The notes beneath the pieces were generated by a model. It was not told the origin of the DNA. It ran no database searches and was given only the letters and a program-made list of their open reading frames with translations. A program made the position numbers and the translations under genes. From assembly GCA_034440635.1 (NCBI GenBank), contig JAOTON010001027.1:3064001-3128000 (forward strand): 64,000 nt of DNA, given 5' to 3'. Below are positions 48,184 to 59,592 of the stretch, one piece after another (position 1 is the first letter of the stretch; each line of letters opens with the position of its first letter). Origin of the DNA: Lepas anatifera (taxonomy: Eukaryota; Arthropoda; Thecostraca; Lepadidae).

Positions 48184-49341
48184 GGTACGTTGGCTTCAGT
48201 TACTGGTCTGACCCTGTTACCATTCCTCAACTTCTGAAACAAGGAAACTGATAGTGCTGCATTTTTATTCATTTAGATCCATACATGTATTCGCGACAAC
48301 AGCAACAAGCAACAAAAGACCATGCCAGTACATGTTAACACAAGGCTAAAAACCAGTAGGAGATGCAAATAAAGGCACACTAAAAAGTTATTCTTGAGGC
48401 CACCACCTCGCAAGCTGATGATGCTGCAAGCCAATGATTCTGATGATTTTGTTTAGGATGTCAAAATTCAAGATTTAGGATGTCAAAATTGATCAAGTCT
48501 GGGTGTGGGTTTCCACGCAAAATTCCCAATTTCAGGACACTGGCGTGGTCACATGACAATGTCAAAGGTCATGGGTTAAGGCTTTTCTTTTTGAGATCGT
48601 AGGGAGCCACCGGTCCCCTCCAGTGCGTGTTCGTACCAGACCCGTTCCAGGCTGGTTTTTAATACAGAACATTCATGTTTTCTCAGCCACAGTTTTTAAT
48701 TATTCTTCCTTATTTTCACTGCCAATAATCAGGGGCGTCACCACGAGATTTTGTGTAGGAGGTGACGGACCTTAATCCTGCGATGACAGGGGGAGGGGTG
48801 GGGGGTATGAGGCGATTTCAATATGGTGAAAAAGTGCAAAAAAGTAGGCGCCTATTTCAAGTTAAAATTGGGGGACGCCCGTTCCCTCATTCACGAATTT
48901 GGGTCACGCCCTCCTCCCCCACTTTCCACGCCCATGCCAATAACGATGATAATAATACATCCTTATGACTATTAAATTCGCCCTTAAACAAAACTGAGCG
49001 CCGGGGTAAGTTGAATCAATGTTTCAACCTACCCCGCGAAAAATAATTCGTCTTGCCCCGTCCCTGCCCTGAATCAGTCATGGCGCCAAATGTTGCACAG
49101 GCCAAGAGGTCCCGCCAAAAGTCCTTGCCTCAATTGAAGAATGGAGAAACATGTTTTAACCTGCCAGACTTATGACCGCGTGCATGTTATCTTGTATTTC
49201 ATTTAAAACTTAATCTAACAGACTAAAAAATGTTTTCACCCTAAAAATGAATTTTTGCCTTCTCATCTGGAATCGGCCGACCGCCATCGCTGGTTTCTTC
49301 ACCGGAAAGGCATTGCGCATGCGCGGTTCTAGTGGGCCCGC
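48184..49341. other. No gene seen; AGGTCA-family right terminus near 48530-48660
   Basis: TTTTTGAGATCGTAGG, then CCCTCCAGTGCGTGTTCGTA, reproduces the right-end signature of the AGGTCA elements (GAGATCTTAGG...CCAGTGCGCGTTAA) with the TTAA decayed. A G-rich block at 48730-48920 resembles degraded MITE sequence. Confidence 0.45.
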
Positions 49342-49793
49342 TTAAAGGGAATGTGGCACCTTGGTCGAATCCTGGAATTTAGTGAAATTAGGCGTACTTT
49401 TAGCCAAAAATAATGAAACCACTCATGATTTATCTGAAAAAATGTACAATAAGCTCAATATTTTTTAAATACTCCTCTAGAAAAAGAAATAAATGTCAGC
49501 CTGTGGATGATGTCACGATCTGGCGACCACTACCATACTTGAAACGCTGCAAGGGCTTCGATTGGCTGATGCTCATCGTGACGTCAGCATATGTCGTCAC
49601 ACCAGTAGCTCACAATAATGGCCGCCCGGCGACGGGCTGATGGGGGGCTAGTGTCAGGTAGGTTTTAGCTTTTTTCTACGGAAATATCAAGTTCCAAGAC
49701 AAATGAAATATGGAGTACCGGGTTTTCCGACGTGCTTTACAACTTGGCTATCTCAGTTAAAATCACGTTGTGAAGGTGCCACATTCCCTTTAA
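49342..49793 (+). mobile_element. Kolobok/T2-like MITE, copy 1 (TTAA-bounded, 452 bp)
   Basis: Both ends read TTAAAGGGAATGTGGCACC inward, an inverted repeat of about 20 bp including the TTAA on each side. TTAAAGGRR is the published consensus for T2/Kolobok family ends with TTAA target duplications. A second copy at 52738-53205 is in the opposite orientation with matching interior (GATTGGCTGATGCTCATCGT against its complement). No coding frame is supported. Confidence 0.85.
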
Positions 49794-50389
49794 GCTGTTA
49801 TCTAGTGAATATTTTATAGTTACAGCCCTTGATGCATTCAACCCGTGATGCAACCAGCCCCGGTCTCCCCTATCGGAGGGAAAAAAGTGGCCGGAGAAGG
49901 TACTTATCACGTAAAATGGCATGGACGGAAATGTGAGAGTAGAACTGGTGCTAAAAAGCCAGATAAATGCTCATTTTTGCCCTCGATGGGAGCCCGCAGC
50001 GGTCAATTATTACCAAAATCATGCCAGGCATATTCAGCCCTCAATATGTGTGAGGGGGCGGAACTTTGGAGTCGACGCGTTGGGGAAGGGGCGGACCCGC
50101 TGCCCCTCCTTTGGGTGCGCTACTGACCGGAGAATAGGTGAGTGTGAAACTTACTGAAGAATCACTCTTGATATGCGTCAGAATCGAGGGATCAAGGAGC
50201 GTGCGCCCGGACCGCCTTTCTTCCGGAAATTTCTCGATTTCAAACAGACTTGAAAGAACTTATTGGAATGCGTGTAACCACCAAGTGGAACGCACAAAAA
50301 CCCAAATCTGATTCCGTTTTTTGTTTTAGAGGAAAACGTTTCTTGTCTGCACCAGGTTGGGAACGGACTGGCATCTCACCCCTAGTAAA
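49794..50389. other. No feature recognised
   Basis: No gene or repeat boundary identified. Confidence 0.3.
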
Positions 50390-50605
50390 AGTATCCTACC
50401 ATATTTGCCTGCACAACTGTGCAGGATAGCCCATGAGGGATCCTATACTTAAGTTGGAACAGTTGTCCTGCAGGATCCTATACAGTATCCTGCAGCAAAT
50501 CCTGCATGGATCACATGCAGCGCTGCATGACCTCGCAGGTTGGCGCGCCCCTAAACTCACATAATGAAATCAATCTGCACGGATCCGTGCAGGATCCTGC
50601 ACGAT
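50390..50605. repeat. Cluster of perfect palindromes (CTGCAG/GGATCC core)
   Basis: Within about 200 bp lie CATGCAGCGCTGCATG (50514-50529), CTGCACGGATCCGTGCAG (50575-50592) and CGTGCAGGATCCTGCACG (50586-50603), each a perfect palindrome, the last two overlapping by seven bases. Further GGATCC, CCTGCAGGA and CTGCACAACTGTGCAG-type half-palindromes precede them. No known element accounts for this. Confidence 0.9.
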
Positions 50606-51063
50606 ATGCAAGGAGTCCTCCCCGATCGACGCTATCGGCGCTCCCACAGTACGACCTGAAACCCCTAAAATATAATCGAATCGAGGAGGGGTGGAGGCAC
50701 TCGGTAAAAAGTGCGCCACTCGGTCCGAACAGGCGTCACTGTTGAAACCTATCCGGGACGTTTAGTATCGCCGAGGCACCGTGAGGTCAGCAGATGATTA
50801 TTTGGAACTTTCCTGCGCCCCTGAACTCATATGTAATTTTGCGCCCTGTTGTAAAAATGAAGCATGTCGCTTTTACCGATCCTGGATACTTGCCCGTCTG
50901 CGGTGCAAAAATGACAGAAGAAAAAAAGAAGGACGAAAAACAACCGCATTCAAGATGCGCAAACAATAGATTGTGTAGAGCAATTAGGTGATTGCTCCTA
51001 GTTCTGATTCAATTTGTTCTCTGATTATTGGTCCCAACTCCCTCCGTCGTACATCCCAGAGAA
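50606..51063. other. No feature recognised
   Basis: No gene, tRNA-like or repeat structure identified. Confidence 0.3.
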
Positions 51064-51165
51064 AAGGCGGATCCAGGGGGCAATCAGGGACACTTGCCAT
51101 TCCTCATTTCCGTCCCTGCATACCACCTGAAATGGTCACGGCGCCCACTGAAAGGTAGATGGGAC
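51064..51165. repeat. Fragment of hAT-like MITE family 1
   Basis: Begins AAGGCGGATCCAGGGGGC and then contains ACCTGAAATGGTCACGGC and GCCCACTGAAAGG, which is the reverse complement of the family 1 interior. It is therefore a rearranged or truncated copy. Confidence 0.45.
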
Positions 51166-51403
51166 ACTCCTAAAATATCCCTTTCCCTTACGCCATCCTC
51201 TGTATTCCATGTATCTTGCCCTTTTTTACTTTTTCTTTGTCAGGGAGTCTTTGTGTGGAGCCGAAATTTTTGTATCTATTGGCACAGTTCTGACTTTCTG
51301 TGTCTCCATCTTTCCTATCTCACTAACCAATGTGTCCGGCTGCTATCGTGTCATATACTGTGAATGCAACGAAAGCCTGACAGATTTTGAATATGTCCGC
51401 AAT

Positions 51404-51545
51404 ATTCCCGTCCCGGTAACTCAAGCTGGTAGAGCGTTGGACTCCGACCCACTGCTCAGAAAGATAAGACAGTGCGCATCTTGGAAACCTGTGATCAATT
51501 CCCCTGAGACGGTCCGGCGTTCAATTTTTATCCGACATAAGTCGG
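51404..51545 (+). repeat. tRNA-like SINE head
   Basis: GGTAACTCAAGCTGGTAGAG resembles an A box with the following GCGTTGGACTCCGACCCAC. A B-box-like GGCGTTCAATTTTTATC is about 100 bp downstream, longer than in a tRNA, so this is a decayed or expanded SINE head rather than a gene. Confidence 0.45.
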
Positions 51546-52306
51546 AAGGCAGCTGACTGGTGAGCGGGTGACCCAAGCGGGCCGACTATCCCTGTGCTTT
51601 GTGGGACGTTTAACTTTCGCTTCTAAATTAACTCTTCATTGGGGGAGTTGCTCGTTTGGGTGGTAGGGGCGAAGTCTCCCTGAGCCCCTTGATGTCTTCA
51701 GTGAGACTCCGGCTACAGAAACCAAACTGGAAACAGCTTGAATAAAATAAATTTCACAAATGCGTCACACAATTGAATAAATGTACACCACGATATTTTT
51801 GAGCCCTGGGATGTCACTTATAAATTTCGCTGACTTAAACACGCACAACCACCGGCAAAAGCTGACCAATTGATTACGGACTATAAAGACGCTTCGCATG
51901 GCGAGTTGTCTTAACCTTGAAGCTAGAAAGTAATTTTAAAAGCGTATTCTACTGAGGTCTGCAGAGGGTGTCCCTTCATATAAGGCGATAAAAACCACTT
52001 AGGCCGAGGCATGAAGGTATACGGCGGGCACACAGGCAGGCGACGGATGTACACTCAGCAGCGTTCATGTTCAATGCAAAAAGCTGCTGGCTGTGGTACC
52101 CTGCCAGCTCAAGGACTCCATTGCTCGCCCTGTGAATCATGTTTTCTAGTCACATGCGTAATTGGTGATGGTCCCTGTCAAGGGGTAGCACGTGATTATC
52201 TTGTGTGTGTGTGTGTGTGTTCAGCCTGCTGGGGTCGGCTGTTCTTTATTTAGAACACATTTTCATTGGAGTGCCAAGAAGGTTCTGCAAGAATAGTGTA
52301 ACTTTC
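51546..52306. other. No feature recognised; short GT run at 52203
   Basis: Only a (GT)9 microsatellite at about 52203-52220 was seen. Confidence 0.35.
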
Positions 52307-53381
52307 TTAACACTACTAGGTACATGGACGAGCAGCATCAAGAAGCCCTGAATATCAAAACATCTCGTTCCTGACCTAAGGTCAGAAACGAGCAATGACC
52401 TCTGCATTGGAAATGCATAGGAAAATGATTGTAACTGAATAGCTTAGTAACGGATGGTGAAAGAGCGTTTATTTTAACTGCATTATATTTGCATTGTCTA
52501 TGCAGTTCTAATGATATGCATTTATCTAAATTGACCTTGACCTGACCTCAGGTCAGGTCAAATCCTTGATTTGACCTAAGAAGGTCGTGTTATGTATCAT
52601 TCGACTCGGCTTGCTGCCAGGATTCCAATGGTCTAAATGTTTTTTGCGTTATCTTAACTTGTTCAGACTTAGGTAAGGACCGAAAACCTTCATTTACATG
52701 CTATCCCTACGATGGCATGTTTTGACCTCTAGTGACCTTAAAGGGATGTGGCGCCTTCATAACGTGATTTTAAGTGAGGTAGCCAAGTTGTAAAGCATGT
52801 CGGAAAACCCGGTACTCAATATATAATTTGTCTTTGGAACTCGAGATTTCCGTAGAAAAAAAGCTAAAACCTACCTGCAATGTACTCCTCATGTACCCTT
52901 CGCAGCAGGCCACAGTTGTCATGGCTGTTGGTGTGACGACATATGCTGACGTCGTGGTGAGCATCAGCCAATCAAAGCCCTTGGAGCGGTTCAAGTATGG
53001 TAGTGGCTGCCAGATGATGAAATCATCCACTGGCTGATATTTCTTTCTTTCCCTAGAGTAAGTAGTATTTTAAAAAATCAAAATACTGAGCTTATTGTAC
53101 ATTTTTCAGAGAAATCATGAGTGGTTTCATTATTTTCGGCTAAAAGTAGGTACACTTAATTACACTAAATTCCAGGATTCGACCAAGGTGCCACATTCCC
53201 TTTAAATGTGACCTGACAAAATATTTCAAATATTTTCGTTAGAGAAGTGAATGGGCTACCCAACGCCGTTTACCGTGTTTCGCTATCTTGCGTGGTTCTC
53301 GAGATCTTGGGGGGGGTTGGGGCGGGTACCCGCCCCCGTCAAAGTGAAGGTGACTCAGACCCCTGTCAATGCGCGTGTTAA
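52307..53381. mobile_element. AGGTCA-rich TTAA-bounded element, copy d, with nested Kolobok MITE
   Basis: Begins TTAACACTACTAGG and ends CAATGCGCGTGTTAA. The interior shares long blocks with copy e: TCAGGTCAAATCCTTGATTT against TCAGGTCAAATTCTTAAATT, and TATGTATCATTCGACTCGGC against TATATCATTCGATTCGTATT. The perfect-arm palindrome TGACCTGACCT-C-AGGTCAGGTCA lies at 52538-52560. A MITE occupies 52738-53205; removing it restores the AGGTCA-rich frame of copy e (GACCTTAAATGTGACCTGAC against AACCTTGATATTGACCTGAC). Confidence 0.75.
52738..53205 (-). mobile_element. Kolobok/T2-like MITE, copy 2 (nested)
   Basis: Bounded by TTAAAGGGATGTGGCGCC on the left and CCACATTCCCTTTAA on the right, with matching interior to copy 1 in reverse orientation. 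TTAA at 52738-52741 and 53202-53205 would be the target duplication. It interrupts copy d. Confidence 0.85.
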
Positions 53382-53591
53382 TCACTAATATTTTGTTGCG
53401 CACAATTATGGTTTGGTGACTGGCGTGGCGCGCACGGGAGCAGTGAGTGGTAAATAAGAATAAAAATCATTATCTTCATGTATGTTTTTCTGTCATTTTC
53501 ACAGTTTGAAATTACTTTAGAAATGCCAGTGATAGGATTGAGATTTGTTTTCCGTCTACAGGCAGTATTTATTACCAACCAGGGGATGTCC

Positions 53592-54374
53592 TTAAAGGGA
53601 GTGTCCCACTTTTATAATGGGTTTTGAACTGAGATAGCAGTTTTGTAGAGCGTGTTGAGAAACCACTATTGGCATATTTGATTTCACCCAAAGCTCTCGG
53701 TATAAAATTTCCGCCAGCTTTAAAGTTCGAAGTAAAGGGGCCTATTGGCTTATTTCAAACCCTGAAGGAATACCTTCCATATGGTAGCAGTAATCTGATT
53801 GGTCGTGAGCCCTGAGCCTCACCCACTCGCTGAAAATATCATGCTAGCGAGTAAACCATCATGTAACTGCCTGTGGGCCAACAACCTCAGGCAACTTAAC
53901 GTCCAGTACAATGCGCAGTTAGCCCGAATTGCGCTAAATAGCTTCTACTAACACCACATAATTCCTCCCCTGGACTTGCCCAAACCTGTATCAATTGTTT
54001 TTGTCGAAATCCAACTCTGAAATGATTTATTTACATCAGGCATGTGAATTATTGTTCACACTCTCCATGAACACAGCTGCCGCCGCGACATCTGACGTTC
54101 AGTTTTTGCACCAATGCTTCTTGTACTGCACACAAATTGTGTCTTGCGGAAATGCTGCGGATGGGCTTTTACAGCGAGTCTATGATCAAGACTTGGGATT
54201 TCACTGATTATTGAAACTGTAATTTTGATGACGTCACATATTGTTAGAAAAGAGGATATATTTCTGCGTTTAGCCTATGAAAGTGGGGAAAATTGTTGTT
54301 TCCTTATTTTCAGACCTCTCTTGTTCTGAAACTGTTCTTTTTAGAGTTTCGACAAAGTGGTCCATTCCCTTTAA
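53592..54374. mobile_element. Kolobok/T2-like MITE, larger relative (783 bp)
   Basis: Starts TTAAAGGGAGTGTCCCACTT and ends AAGTGGTCCATTCCCTTTAA, mirror ends with TTAA at each edge. The interior differs from copies 1 and 2 and is a separate subfamily, with diverged fragments at about 38200 and 42955. Short open frames inside have no recognised motif. Confidence 0.75.
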
Positions 54375-54904
54375 ACCATGCCAAATCAAGACAGTGCTCT
54401 GAAATAGGCAGTTAGTTTATGCTTTTCGTTTCCATTTGGACCCATTTCAAGACTTAGGTGCAAAGTCAGATTTTATACACTCTATCTGGCGCTGATATTA
54501 TCTCTTTTATTAGTGTTTTCCGTCAAACGAAGGAAACATAGAAAATAAATATGTGGTTTCTTAAGAGTGAATTATTGCATGCGAATGAGCATAGAACCTT
54601 GTATGGTGTGCACCCTCAAAGTTGAAAAGTCTGATCTTGTGGCAAATCAGAATTTTTATTTATGATTTTGCATGCTATTGCTAAGATTAAACGGAAAATA
54701 ACTAACAAATCAGTACCTATGCTTTTGAAACTGTATATTTTACATTACTCTTGTTTGCTTATGACTGATCCCGGCATGGGTCTAGTGTAAATATGAAAAT
54801 GATAAATTACCTGTTATTACCAATGAATGATATGAAATCCTTCAATGTTAGTTTCGAACACTTCCGAAATGTCAGCCATGTAAAAACATATGCTAAAAAA
54901 TATA
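54375..54904. other. No feature recognised
   Basis: AT-rich sequence without a supported gene or repeat. Confidence 0.3.
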
Positions 54905-55085
54905 GCATTGAGTCGGCTCAACTCTCACTCACGGCTTGGAGGCTGACTTCGATTCTGACTCGACTCAACTGGTCAAGCAGTAGAGTCGACTCTGACACAA
55001 CCCAAATCCGAAAATGATTCGTTTCAACTCTGACAAAAACAAAGCTTGAGTCGCTCAGAGTCGACTCTAATTCTGAGTCGTTACT
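54905..55085. repeat. Degenerate GAGTCGACTC-type palindromic minisatellite
   Basis: GAGTCGACTC, GACTCGACTC, GAGTCGGCTC and TTCTGAGTCG recur in irregular 15-30-bp steps. The decanucleotide is its own reverse complement at several positions (54985, 55048). Confidence 0.75.
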
Positions 55086-57780
55086 TAACAAGTCTGCTGT
55101 TCGCCTGATGTTCCAGAAGCGTTTTGCCCCGTCGCTTTGTCGATTGTTTTCCCCACCTAACATAGTAAAAAAGGAAAAAGGGTGACGAAAATTAAGCCCG
55201 ACCACAAGAAATGACACAAAAAAACTACACGAAATATACATTTTAGATTGTTTGGCCTTGTGCCACAAGAATATTTAGGAATACATGTAAATATTCTGAG
55301 CGACCATGTTTTGATATGTTTCATACATAGTTATTTGGCTATTATTGATTCACAGGGTTGAATAATAACATTTATGAGGCACTCAATAACGAAAATAGCG
55401 CTTCAAATGAGAATAAGAACAGAACGCAGTTCTGTGTGTGGTATGGAGATATGTGCTTCAAATAATTCGTTTGCTTCTACCGCCTACCATCGTTTAGATG
55501 ATGACGGCACATAATAATATCAATCCAAATTTATTGGAAACAATTTTCGGAGCATATCTGGAGGAATAATATTTGTGAAACAACCGGAACGGGGGACTTC
55601 CAAGTTTGTCTCGCACGATTAGTTAAACTCTCTGGAGCTGACCCTGAAATGGCCAGGAAACTCATTGTCATAAAAATGATAGCTTCTAGATGCTGAAGCT
55701 ACTTTGGCTATTGGCGCCCATGCCACTTAATTGTCTTCCCACTGTGTGGGAGCTATAACTGATTGGTGGATATATCATTCCTCCACTTTCAATTATCATT
55801 TTTACAAAATATGTTATGCTTTAGGAGCATGTTTCCTAGGTATATGCTCACTGCCTAGCCAAATGAAACTTTGAAATTACCTACGCGGCTGGGGTATGAG
55901 TTTCTGTCTCTGGATGTGTAGCGCCCAGTCAACTCTTATTTTTCATATTTGGCAGTGCAGCATAATGTCATGTATTTAAGGGGGTGTATTGCACAGTGTG
56001 TGATACAATGGTTCTCTTAACGCTGTCGTAGTTAACAGTCTTCGGATTTGGGTGCCCCCCAGCGGCTTTTGAAAATTCACGTTAGTATGGTGGATCGATT
56101 AAGAGTACCCTCCTTAGACTCCTTAGTCCTGACCCCCCAACCCCCGGGATTTTCCCACCCATGCCTGTAATTTCTGGGTTTCACCAAATAATTTTAGATG
56201 TCGTGGTATGACGTCTGAAAGGAGGAATGCGCTAAAACATTGACAATGTTTTGAGTCCCAAGTTAGGTTTAGTGCCTTTTCACAATCCAACACGGAACAA
56301 AGCAGCACGTGCTTCCCTCTTCTGGTATATTATCTGGTTGTACTTCTTCAGCGCTCTCATTAGTTGACACTGTCTTTAACTCGTCCAACGGTTAAGGTTT
56401 AGTTTTAAGTACCTCCTTCCCTTTCCTCCTTTCTCTCGGTTACTTTTGGGCCGGACCCCACTCCTTTTCTCTCGGCAGAAACCCATCTCAAGACACTCCT
56501 GACTTCAGTGAACTCGGCCGCCGGCTAGCAAGTGCTGACTGCCGCTGCCTCGCTTGTACCAGGTGGCGCAAATAATCAAGGCAATGTAAGGCAAAATAGG
56601 ACTAGTGATGCTCCAAAAGGTCATGTTGATACATCTCCTGGTTTATGGTTTAAGCTCTATCATTCTCATGGATAAATTTCCGCTGAATTTCTCACTATAC
56701 AGGTGAACGCGCCTCCACCAATCAGCAGCCGCCATCCGTTCGGTGCTATTTGCCCGCGGGGCACAGAGGTTTGAAAGGTTACGCACCCCGGGCGCCGCTG
56801 GCGTCGAGTTCAAGCTTCGGTGAGGAGGGTCGCGTGGCGAATTATAAAGCGTACACGTGCGGTGTTGAGAATGGTGGTCGTTCTGCCTGCTGCTGGACTG
56901 ACGGAAGAGGACAGATGTAGGAAACATGTGTACATACATGGTGGATGCATGGGTTAGGTGTGTGTATTGTTGATATCACTTACAAACATGCATATGAGTT
57001 CCTAAATGAGTTCGGTATGTGGATACGCTTGGCGGGTGAAATTGCATGTACCTGTTTTGAATCCTTTGTTTGTAAAATGTTTAGGTGATAAAATATTTAT
57101 TTGAGGAGGAGGTATAAGTAGCTCTGACCGTTCAAACAAGGAGGGTCCGAGGCAAGTCGCGAGATGCACGAGACATTTGACTGCGTAGGTATATATATTT
57201 TGATGGATTTTAACATCACTGTATTCCTTTAGCATGGGCCAATCCCCTAACACATTCTTTCGATGCCGCAGCCACCCGGCTTACAGGTAGCCAGAAGTCA
57301 CTGTACATTGTCGTCTAACCATGATTGTCCTGCTTACAATTTTTGGGGTACAGTAATTAGTTTGTATGCTAAAATACTCCGCTGTTTATCTCCCGGATGA
57401 CGTCGAGGTCCTAGTTAGTTATTATTTATAAATATCATTTGTTAGACCGTTATAAGATTAGGACGTTCAGCACTCAGCTTTCGAATTATTCCTGATTGGT
57501 CGGCACTGGGGCAGTCAGTGACCTCACAAGTCATGTGAAGTGTTGCAAATGGTGGATCTGGACCAAAGAAACATGCTTTGGGTGTTATCTTATTGTTCGG
57601 TCCAGAAATTTCATATTAACCGAAACAATACAGCACACGGAAATTTTAGTTCCAAGGATGGGAGAGGATGCTTCTGAACATCAATAAATGTTTGATACAT
57701 TATTTCGAGTGGCAGTACTTTTTGAACGGATAGGGTTTAAATATTTTCAAAATATTTAAAGCTGCATTGTGAAAAATCTT
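55086..57780. other. No gene recognised
   Basis: A 2.7-kb stretch with no supported exon. CpG-rich patches at about 56510-56560 and 56740-56850 could be regulatory or exonic, but no acceptor/donor pair or family motif confirms this. Confidence 0.3.
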
Positions 57781-58080
57781 TTTTAATGTTTTTACGTTCC
57801 GAACTCCGGAACATTTTTATGCATTTGCACGACACACACACACTATGTACACGGCAGCGGGGCTTACGCTTATCGGCACCCTTGCGGGACAGTCATGTCC
57901 GCACGCTCCATGTCACGCGCCCCACTGTACCAGACAGCGGAGCTCTCCCGATTTCTCGGACCCGGCGGAACAGAGGACTGCTCCGGTGACACGCGGCGAG
58001 GCGGTGCCCTCGGGCGGTGCCACCGGACCGGTGGATCTATTTAAAGGCAGATCAAGCCCGTGCTCCCAATAACAAGGGCG
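57781..58080 (+). other. CpG-rich island-like patch, no confirmed exon
   Basis: From about 57850 to 58075 the sequence is much richer in CpG than its flanks. Two frames remain open for 60-75 codons without recognisable motifs, and TATTTAAAGGC at 58027 resembles a TATA box. It may be a promoter/first exon region or a MITE remnant; none can be confirmed. Confidence 0.2.
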
Positions 58081-58114
58081 CTGGTTGGTCAGCGGAAGTC
58101 CGTAGTCTTGGCGG

Positions 58115-58225
58115 GTACTACCCAGTGTACTGCCACCTCCTGGGCAGGAGGCGGTCGAGGAAAATGCTGCCAGAGGTCAGCTTTGATCCAAGACCTCCCA
58201 CACTTAACCGATGCGCTTTAACCAA
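58115..58225 (-). repeat. tRNA-like SINE head, minus strand
   Basis: On the minus strand CCGTGGCGCAGTTGGTTAAAGC is a very good A box; GTCTTGGATCAAAGC about 40 bp later is a weak B box. It resembles a SINE head. Confidence 0.5.
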
Positions 58226-58439
58226 CTGCGCCACGGCGGTGGTTATTGTGAAAAATCTTGTTAGTGCGGTGCATGTCTGTGGAAGCGATGGCTGAACGGT
58301 CTCGAATAGTGATGGGTTGTTGCTTGGATCTTAATCCATCATCGCCTGGGGGCCTATCGGACTCCCCTCGGTTTTTCGCAAATGATTCTGAGCCGATTCA
58401 GATGAGATCCGCGTCACTTTTCAGGCCTCTAGGGAGATC

Positions 58440-59592
58440 AATTCGAAAACTTATGACCAAAAATTGACATCAGGTAGGGCAGGTCAAAGAGTCATGACGT
58501 CATTGCTAGACTCGTGTAAGGCGATTCCGTTCTTCTAAAATGAGGCTGACAAAACCAGCGTGTAACTCGGCTTTTATTAGAGTTAGATAAAGTTGATAAA
58601 CATCGTTCGAAGGCTCTGGAATAATATGAATGCTGTCATCCATTTTTAGGTCAGATCAATACCAAGGTCGCCAGAGGTCACCAAAGGTCACGTTTTTGTG
58701 CAGCTGTGTATATAACTTTTGAACCAAACAAGCTACAGTCCTTATTTGATCTCATAGTAACGAGCATGGCCCAAGGCTTCAAGTGATATGTAATATGGCT
58801 TGGAAAATGTCATTATTTAACCTTTACCGAAGGTCAAGGTCATAATGTGACCTTACAAGGTCATGCCGCATAACATTTGAATCCTTAGGTGAAGACGAAC
58901 ACGTTGATGACATTTTATTCTTGGCCTCTGGTTGCCGAGGTGTAAGATATTTTCTAAATCGGTCTAAATTTGACCCATTTTTGGCCCACTGTAACGTTAC
59001 GGGTCAACGAATACGCTTCAAGCTCGGTTCCAGAGTAGAAGAGGGTAAGGCGCTTCCAGCGCTGCTTTAATTTGTCCGTATCACCTCCGGTTCCCGAGAT
59101 TGTAAGGGTTCCATCACACAGCAAACGGTGATGTGTATGAAAAGAGCCCAGGCGGTGCCAGGTTGATGAGCAGTACCATATAAGGGTGTGAATTTATATC
59201 ACGTTGGGAATGCCCGGGTGCCTGCAGTAACATATTCATTTAGTGTTCAAATACCTTTTGAATATCTTTGTTAATCATTTTCAGAATTCAAAAGGAATGT
59301 GTGATGGCTAAAACAAAAATACATTAATGTGTTTTTCTTTCCATATGGCGGTCCCTGAATGTTTTTGGAATTTCACACCCCTGCGTCAGGTCAAGGAGCT
59401 GTTCAAGGTCATGTCACCCGACATCAAAATTAAAATTACAAGCTTGAAGCGGCGCCAAAATCAACGAAAAATGATTATATTGTAGATAACCTTGGCCTTC
59501 AAAAAATCCCAAAACGGGTGTTTTTCTAACCCTCTTGGTTTATGAGATCTTAGGTGGGCACTTCCCTCCCCCGTCCACTACGCGCGTCAAGA
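58440..59592. repeat. AGGTCA-rich repeat, fragment f
   Basis: Contains AGAGGTCACCAAAGGTCACG (58675), AGGTCAAGGTCATAATGTGA (58835) and AAGGTCATGCCGCATAACAT (58858), plus the right-end signature GAGATCTTAGGTGGG...CACTACGCGCGTCAAG near 59545-59593, with TTAA mutated to TCAA. The left end was not found. Confidence 0.65.

Noticed and set aside
57781..58080. CpG-rich patch as a first exon or promoter with TATTTAAAGGC
   Set aside because: No in-frame motif, splice donor or downstream exon supports it; listed only as a low-confidence patch.
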